Positions 7,273-11,057 of a stretch of 11,057 bases of DNA are shown here, in pieces. The translations under genes were made by a program, and so were the position numbers. Position 1 is the stretch's first letter, and each line of letters opens with the position of its first letter. This DNA is from GCA-003244245 sp050699835 (GTDB taxonomy: Bacteria; Actinomycetota; Actinomycetes; Mycobacteriales; Pseudonocardiaceae), in assembly GCA_050699835.1 (NCBI GenBank), contig JBOHFW010000388.1:1-11057 (forward strand), given 5' to 3'. Below the pieces are notes generated by a model. It was not told where the DNA came from. It saw only the letters and a list, made by a program, of their open reading frames with translations, and ran no database searches.

Positions 7273-8888
7273 TCGTTCACCGTAAACCGTTGTTGATCCT
7301 CACCTTGCGCCTGGTGCAGCGCCTCGGTGACCCAGGCCCAGTTCTGGCCGGAGTCCGGCTCACCGTCGGAGTTCGGCGCGCTCAGCACGCGGGGGGCGCG
7401 CTGTCCTGGGTTCAGCGCAACGAGTGAGTCCGCCGCGGAGGCGACGAGTTCCACCGCCTGCACGGTGCGCGGGCTTCGTTCCACCTGCTCGGGTGTGTCG
7501 AGCTGCTCGGCGATCACCCCGAGCTCACCGAACCGGCGAGCGGTGACCAGCACCCGTGACTCCAGCGAGCTGACCGCACGGTTGTAGGCGTCGACGGCGC
7601 CACCGAGCTGTTTTCCGAGCCTGGCCACGTGCCCGCCCATGGTGGCTAGCCGGGAGTGCAGCTCACGGCCCAGCTCATGTACCCGCGCGGCGTTGCTCGC
7701 CAACGCCTCCTGCCGCCAGGTGTAGGCCACCGTCCGCAACAGCGCGATGAGTGTGGTCGGCGTGGAGATCACGATGTTGTGTTCGAAGGCGTGCTCAAGC
7801 AGCGCAGGGTCGGCTTGCAGCGCTGCCTCGAGGAACGGGTCGCCGGGGACGAACAGCACCACGAACTCCGGGGTGGTCTCGAAGCGCTGCCAGTAGGACT
7901 TGTGGGCCAGCGAGTCGACGTGGGTGCGTAGGTGCCGGGCGTGCGCGGCAAGCCGGTCATCCCGGCGGTCCGGGTCAGTGGCGTCGACGGCCTCCAGGTA
8001 GGCCCCGAAGGGCACCTTGGCATCCAGCACGATGTGTTTGCCTCCGGCAAGGTGCACCACCAGGTCGGGCCGGACCACGGCATCGTCGTCGCCGCTGGCG
8101 TCGGTGGCGCTGACCTGCCGGGAGAAGTCGCAGTGCTCAACCATGCCGGCCAGCTCCACGATCCGCTCCAGCTGCAGCTCGCCCCAACGGCCCCTGACCT
8201 GCGGGGCGCGCAGCGCGGTGACTAGCTGCCGGGTCTCGCTCTGCAGCTGTTCGGACGTGCGGTGCATCGCTCCGACCTGCTCGCGTAACCCGGCGTAGGC
8301 GGCCTCTCGGTCCTTTTCCACCGTGCGCAGCTGGCCGTCGAGCCGGTGCAGGCTCTGGGTGATCGGGCCCAGCAGCGCCTCAATGGCCTGCTGGCGCTGG
8401 GTGGCGTCACCGTCGGAGCGGGCCGAGAGGGCCGCGGTAACCTTGGCCAGCCGTGCCTCAGCGAGCTGGACGAACGCCTCGTTGTTGCGGGAGAGCGCTT
8501 CCGCGGAGAGTGCCTGGAAGCTGTCCTTGAGCTCTCGCTCGCGCTGGGTGAGCAGCCGTTCCCGGTCGGCTGCGGCGCTGCGCTGCGCGTCGAGCGCGGC
8601 GCGGACACCGGCCAGCTCGGCGTGCGCTGCCGCGACTCGTTCGCCGGTCTCTTCGGCCCGTTGGCGGCACTGCTCGGCTCTGGTCGCTTCGGCGTCCCTG
8701 GCAGTGCGGGCACTCTCGCCGTCCCGGCGGGCCGCGACGAGCTCGGCCTCGACGGCGGCCCTGGCGGCATCCGCCGCTCGCCCAGCTTCCGCCACCGCCG
8801 CACGCCGCAACGCACCCGCCACCACCCAGCCAACCACCCCCCCAACTACCAGTCCCGCCAGCAACGCCATGAGCACTAAGTAATCCAC
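7269..8888 (-). CDS. rmuC: DNA recombination protein RmuC
   Basis: A 539-residue RmuC-family protein. An N-terminal transmembrane helix (about 2-25, VLMALLAGLVVGGVVGWVVA) is followed by a long Ala/Arg/Glu-rich coiled coil (about 28-225). The conserved core follows: RGRWGELQLERIVELAGM (232-249), RPDLVVHLAGGKHIVLDAK (273-291), FVVLFVPGDPFLEAAL (342-357), NIVISTPTTLIALLRTVAYT (371-390) and a helical tail. RPD275 with D289-A-K291 fits the PD-(D/E)xK nuclease pattern. RmuC limits inversion and recombination at repeats in E. coli; the biochemical activity is inferred. The start is GTG 8888, since the hydrophobic helix begins immediately after; ATG 8870 would trim part of the helix. It is divergent from ychF and coupled to the DUF6542 gene. 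I do not recall an rmuC at this place in M. tuberculosis. Confidence 0.94.
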   Translation of the reverse strand: MDYLVLMALLAGLVVGGVVGWVVAGALRRAAVAEAGRAADAARAAVEAELVAARRDGESARTARDAEATRAEQCRQRAEETGERVAAAHAELAGVRAALDAQRSAAADRERLLTQRERELKDSFQALSAEALSRNNEAFVQLAEARLAKVTAALSARSDGDATQRQQAIEALLGPITQSLHRLDGQLRTVEKDREAAYAGLREQVGAMHRTSEQLQSETRQLVTALRAPQVRGRWGELQLERIVELAGMVEHCDFSRQVSATDASGDDDAVVRPDLVVHLAGGKHIVLDAKVPFGAYLEAVDATDPDRRDDRLAAHARHLRTHVDSLAHKSYWQRFETTPEFVVLFVPGDPFLEAALQADPALLEHAFEHNIVISTPTTLIALLRTVAYTWRQEALASNAARVHELGRELHSRLATMGGHVARLGKQLGGAVDAYNRAVSSLESRVLVTARRFGELGVIAEQLDTPEQVERSPRTVQAVELVASAADSLVALNPGQRAPRVLSAPNSDGEPDSGQNWAWVTEALHQAQGEDQQRFTVNE

Positions 8889-9010
8889 GCGTTACACCCT
8901 GCAACACCCCCCCGACAGAGTCGACGAGGCGCGCCGCCTCCGGCGCATCGAGCGGGCTGAGCCCGCTGGATGTGAGGGGCCGTGGGAGGGGCGTCTAGAC
9001 TTGACGTCCT
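8889..9010. promoter_or_regulatory. Divergent rmuC/ychF promoter region with two tandem hairpins
   Basis: Two perfect short inverted repeats occur: GAGGCG-CGC-CGCCTC (8926-8940) and AGCGGGC-TGA-GCCCGCT (8951-8967). A TAGACT box (8996-9001) is a candidate -10 for ychF, 9 nt before its GTG. The hairpins lie between the two genes and could be operator sites or leader structure for either. A run of seven C residues lies at about 8907-8913. Confidence 0.4.
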
Positions 9011-10093
9011 GTGAGCCTCACGCTGGGGATTGTCGGGTTGCCCAATGTGGGTAAATCGACCGTGTTTAATGCGTTGACCAGGGGCAACGCGCTCGCGGCG
9101 AATTACGCCTTCGCCACCATCGAGCCCAATGTGGGCGTCGTGCCGTTGCCTGATGAGCGGTTGACGGTGCTGGCTGAGCTGTTCGGCAGCGCCCGGGTGG
9201 TGCCGGCCACGGTGTCCTTCGTCGACATCGCGGGGATCGTCGCCGGCGCCTCTGAAGGCGCTGGACTGGGCAACAGGTTCCTGGCCAACATCCGCGAAGC
9301 CAACGCAATCTGCCAGATTGTGCGGGTCTTCGATGATCCTGACGTGCTGCACGTCGATGGTCAGGTCGACCCGGCTGATGACATCGCCACCGTGGAAACC
9401 GAACTCGTATTGGCTGACCTGCAGACCCTGGACCGCGCGCTGCCGCGGCTGGAGAAGGAGGCCCGCACCCAAACCAGGGAGCGTCGCATCGTGCTGGCCG
9501 CCGCACAGGCCGCGCGGGAGGTGCTCAATGCCGGGCGCACCTTGTTCGCCGCGCGTGCTGAGTTGGACGTCGTCGCACTCGCTGAGCTCAACTTGTTGAC
9601 CAGCAAGCCGTTTCTGTACGTCTTCAATGCGGATGAGAGCGTGTTCACCGACCCGGAGCGCCAAGCCGAGCTGCGCAAGCTGGTCGATCCCGCCGATGCG
9701 GTGTTCCTGGATGCCAAGGTGGAGTCCGAGCTGCTCGAATTGGATGACGATTCAGTTCGAGAGTTGCTGGACTCGATCGGCCAGCCCGAGCCGGGACTGC
9801 ACGCCCTAGCCCGCGCGGGTTTTCACACCCTGGGGCTGCAGACTTTCCTTACGGCCGGGCCCAAAGAGGCCAGGGCGTGGACTATCCGAGTCGGCGCCAC
9901 TGCCCCGGAGGCCGCCGGAGTGATCCACAGCGACTTCCAGCGTGGGTTCATCAAGGCCGAAATCGTGTCCTATGACGATCTGGTGGCGGCCAGTTCCATG
10001 GCGGCGGCCCGGGCCGCTGGGAAGATCCGGATGGAGGGCAAGGACTACGTGATGGCCGACGGCGACGTGGTCGATTTCCGCTTCAACATGTAA
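9011..10093 (+). CDS. ychF: Redox-regulated ATPase/GTPase YchF (Obg family)
   Basis: A 360-residue P-loop protein of the Obg/HAS-GTPase group; YchF/OLA1 proteins hydrolyse ATP as well as GTP and associate with ribosomes. Motifs: P-loop GLPNVGKST (9-17), switch region with TIEPNVGVV (36-44), DIAGIV (72-77) and, in place of the usual NKxD, NADE (206-209), the altered base-recognition motif characteristic of the family. A coiled-coil insertion covers about 127-170 and the C-terminal TGS domain about 275-358 (FLTAGPKEARAWTI, then IKAEIVSYDDL, GKDYVMADGDVVDFRFN). The otherwise near-universal NYPF motif reads NYAF (31-34) here. The start is GTG 9011, matching the family N terminus (SLTLGIVGLPN); there is no strong Shine-Dalgarno, and TAGACT just upstream suggests a very short or absent leader. 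Confidence 0.97.
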   Translation: MSLTLGIVGLPNVGKSTVFNALTRGNALAANYAFATIEPNVGVVPLPDERLTVLAELFGSARVVPATVSFVDIAGIVAGASEGAGLGNRFLANIREANAICQIVRVFDDPDVLHVDGQVDPADDIATVETELVLADLQTLDRALPRLEKEARTQTRERRIVLAAAQAAREVLNAGRTLFAARAELDVVALAELNLLTSKPFLYVFNADESVFTDPERQAELRKLVDPADAVFLDAKVESELLELDDDSVRELLDSIGQPEPGLHALARAGFHTLGLQTFLTAGPKEARAWTIRVGATAPEAAGVIHSDFQRGFIKAEIVSYDDLVAASSMAAARAAGKIRMEGKDYVMADGDVVDFRFNM

Positions 10094-10111
10094 CGGCGAA
10101 TGATCACGCCG
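10094..10111. terminator. Short hairpin between convergent ychF and the small membrane gene
   Basis: CGGCG (10094-10098) and CGCCG (10107-10111) flank an 8-nt loop that itself contains the palindrome TGATCA. It begins directly after the ychF stop codon, in a 28-nt convergent gap, and may be a weak terminator. Confidence 0.35.
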
Positions 10112-10121
10112 CAATTCTGGT

Positions 10122-10307
10122 CTAGGCGAAGATATGGAGGTTAACACCAAGCAGCACGAGAGGCCAGAGGAACAGAGCCAGGATGAAGTTGAGGAGTTGA
10201 CCGAGGCTGGTGATCCCGTATCCGGTACTGAGCGCAACTACCAGACCAATGAGTAGATACACGAGTGCGCCAAGAGAAATGCCGCGCCGTTCGACGATGT
10301 AGTACAT
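10122..10307 (-). CDS. Small two-helix membrane protein of unknown function
   Basis: A 61-residue protein with a short basic N terminus (MYYIVERRG) and two hydrophobic segments, about 11-28 (ISLGALVYLLIGLVVALS) and 36-57 (GQLLNFILALFLWPLVLLGV). The arginines before the first helix suggest both termini face the cytoplasm. Small proteins of this design, with a LxWPLVLLGxxLH ending, are common in actinobacteria and have no assigned role. A real gene is supported by the GAGGAG ribosome binding site 6 nt before the ATG at 10307, by the coherent helix pattern and by a promoter candidate upstream. A long leader (about 200 nt) precedes it. It is convergent with ychF. Confidence 0.75.
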   Translation of the reverse strand: MYYIVERRGISLGALVYLLIGLVVALSTGYGITSLGQLLNFILALFLWPLVLLGVNLHIFA

Positions 10308-10550
10308 GATTGCTCCTCAAGATGCAGGGCCATTTGTAGATCCTGATCTGGATAGGCACCAGGCCCCACTCCAGCCTTGCCCACCACAGACGGGTGTTGG
10401 CAGCGGCGGCAATTTGCTGCCGACTCGCCCCAGCCGCTAGCGACGACCGGGATGCCACACGCCCCCGCGGGACCCGGTTCGCTCCCACCACGGTCCTCCC
10501 TCTCGCCCTTAGCACAGAGTGTAGCCATACCCGCCCGTGATTGTCGTAGG
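10308..10550 (-). promoter_or_regulatory. Promoter and long structured leader of the 61-residue membrane protein
   Basis: On the minus strand TACACT (10523-10518) with ACGACA 18 nt further upstream makes a reasonable sigma-A-type promoter, giving a start near 10511 and a leader of about 200 nt. The leader contains a strong hairpin: AGCGA and ACCGGG (10439-10443, 10446-10451 on the plus strand) pair with CCCGGT and TCGCT (10473-10483) across a 2-nt bulge. A second stem is CGGCA/TGCCG flanking ATTTGC near 10408-10423. No known riboswitch consensus was recognised. Confidence 0.4.
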
Positions 10551-10621
10551 TTCTCAATACCCACAACACGCGAACTTCATGCGCGGACTGCCAGGGGCGC
10601 AGCTGCCCCACCCCGACCCAT

Positions 10622-10675
10622 CATGGAGACATATCGGGGCGGGACACCCCCTGATGACCCCGATATGTCTCCATG
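10622..10675. terminator. Perfect 18-bp inverted repeat after the dehydratase gene
   Basis: CATGGAGACATATCGGGG (10622-10639) and its exact complement (10658-10675) enclose an 18-nt loop. CCCGA (10612-10616) and TCGGG (10676-10680) extend the stem by five pairs across a 5-nt bulge. It begins 13 nt beyond the stop of the minus-strand dehydratase gene, the usual place for a terminator, but the stem is unusually long and AT-containing for one and has no T-tract. It may be a mobile palindromic repeat or a binding site instead. Confidence 0.65.
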
Positions 10676-10688
10676 TCGGGATGGGTGC

Positions 10689-10985
10689 TCAGCCCGTTGT
10701 GCTGGCCAGGATGCGGTCGATTTGGGAGGCGAGCTCGATGTCCAAGTCGGTAATCCCGCCTGCGGAGTGGGTGCTGCAGCGGAACGTCACGGTGCGCCAG
10801 CGGATATCGATGTCGGGGTGATGATTATGCGCCTCGGCGATCTCGGCCACTGCACGGACCGCCTCGATGGCTGCCGGGAAGCTGGGTAGCTTGGCGGTCC
10901 GGACAATCGCGTCACCGTCACGTTGCCAGCCGGTAAGCCCGTCGAGGGCAGCCACCACCCGCTCGTCGTCCAAGAGTGTCGTCAT
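10689..10985 (-). CDS. Pterin-4a-carbinolamine dehydratase
   Basis: A 98-residue protein of the PCD/DCoH family, which dehydrates 4a-hydroxytetrahydrobiopterin so the pterin cofactor of aromatic amino-acid hydroxylases can be recycled. The active-site signature is clear: EAHNHHPDIDIRW (with the three His residues), followed by VTFRCSTHSAGGITDLD containing the conserved THxxGG. The N-terminal LTGWQRDGDAIVRTAKLPSF is also typical. I chose ATG 10985: the AAGGAG ribosome binding site sits 10 nt upstream, whereas ATG 10994 would begin almost on top of it. No aromatic hydroxylase is in the window, so the substrate may be another pterin, for instance in molybdenum-cofactor related recycling; that is inference. 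The gene is flanked by an inverted repeat downstream and a hairpin next to its ribosome binding site. Confidence 0.93.
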   Translation of the reverse strand: MTTLLDDERVVAALDGLTGWQRDGDAIVRTAKLPSFPAAIEAVRAVAEIAEAHNHHPDIDIRWRTVTFRCSTHSAGGITDLDIELASQIDRILASTTG

Positions 10986-10999
10986 GAGGTCCATTCTCC

Positions 11000-11025
11000 T
11001 TGCCTGGAGTCGTCGGCTCAGGCAA
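11000..11025 (-). promoter_or_regulatory. Hairpin abutting the dehydratase ribosome binding site
   Basis: TTGCCTG (11000-11006) and CAGGCAA (11019-11025) are perfect inverted repeats with a 12-nt loop. In the minus-strand transcript the 3' arm ends immediately before the GGAG of the ribosome binding site, so folding could influence translation. Further upstream a second inverted repeat, CGGAA-N7-TTCCG (11037-11053), may be an operator. Confidence 0.4.
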
Positions 11026-11057
11026 CCAGTACCGCGCGGAAACGTACCTTCCGGGAG

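Noticed and set aside
8323..8883. Ala/Ser/Arg-rich plus-strand frames opposite the rmuC coiled coil
   Set aside because: Mirror of a GC-rich repetitive Ala/Arg/Glu coiled coil; no initiation signal or domain.
10308..10523. Known riboswitch, 6C RNA, SRP RNA, tmRNA or RNase P RNA in the leader
   Set aside because: None of the hallmark sequences I know for these classes is present by eye. Structure remains possible but the class is unassigned.

Overview
This is a high-GC actinobacterial chromosome segment made mostly of conserved housekeeping genes. Gene content and partial order match the Mycobacterium tuberculosis Rv1098c-Rv1112 neighbourhood as I remember it: fum, glpX, xseB, xseA, a lipid-droplet-associated protein, ispH, a DUF6542 membrane protein and ychF. 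Protein divergence is clear, for example in fumarase and in the XseA N terminus. There is also an rmuC gene between the DUF6542 gene and ychF, and several genes I recall between glpX and xseB in M. tuberculosis are missing. This points to Mycobacteriales or Pseudonocardiales rather than M. tuberculosis itself; the genus cannot be fixed by eye.

Layout: 1-375 (-) is the N-terminal part of a SARP/AfsR-type regulator running off the left edge. 673-1104 (+) is a small secreted SH3-like protein. 1105-5734 (-) is a tight five-gene run read right to left: lipid-droplet-associated protein, xseA, xseB, glpX, fum, with 4-nt stop/start overlaps at two junctions. ispH (5833-6771, +) is divergent from that run. 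A two-gene (-) unit, rmuC then the DUF6542 gene (8888-6805), is also joined by a 4-nt overlap. ychF (9011-10093, +) is divergent from rmuC. At the right end are a 61-residue two-helix membrane protein (10122-10307, -) with a long structured leader and a pterin-4a-carbinolamine dehydratase (10689-10985, -).

Together the genes cover central carbon metabolism (class II fructose-1,6-bisphosphatase, class II fumarase), DNA repair and recombination (exonuclease VII, RmuC), isoprenoid precursor synthesis (IspH), a translation-associated GTPase/ATPase (YchF) and cell-envelope or lipid functions. I see no CRISPR array, tRNA, rRNA, phage gene or intact transposon, and no convincing new multi-gene system. 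The noteworthy signals are non-coding or at gene edges: an ECF-type promoter candidate before the SH3 gene, a perfect 10-bp hairpin encoded inside the 3' end of fum, a leaderless-type promoter at ispH, a structured ~200-nt leader before the 61-residue protein, a perfect 18-bp inverted repeat after the dehydratase gene, and a hairpin abutting that gene's ribosome binding site.
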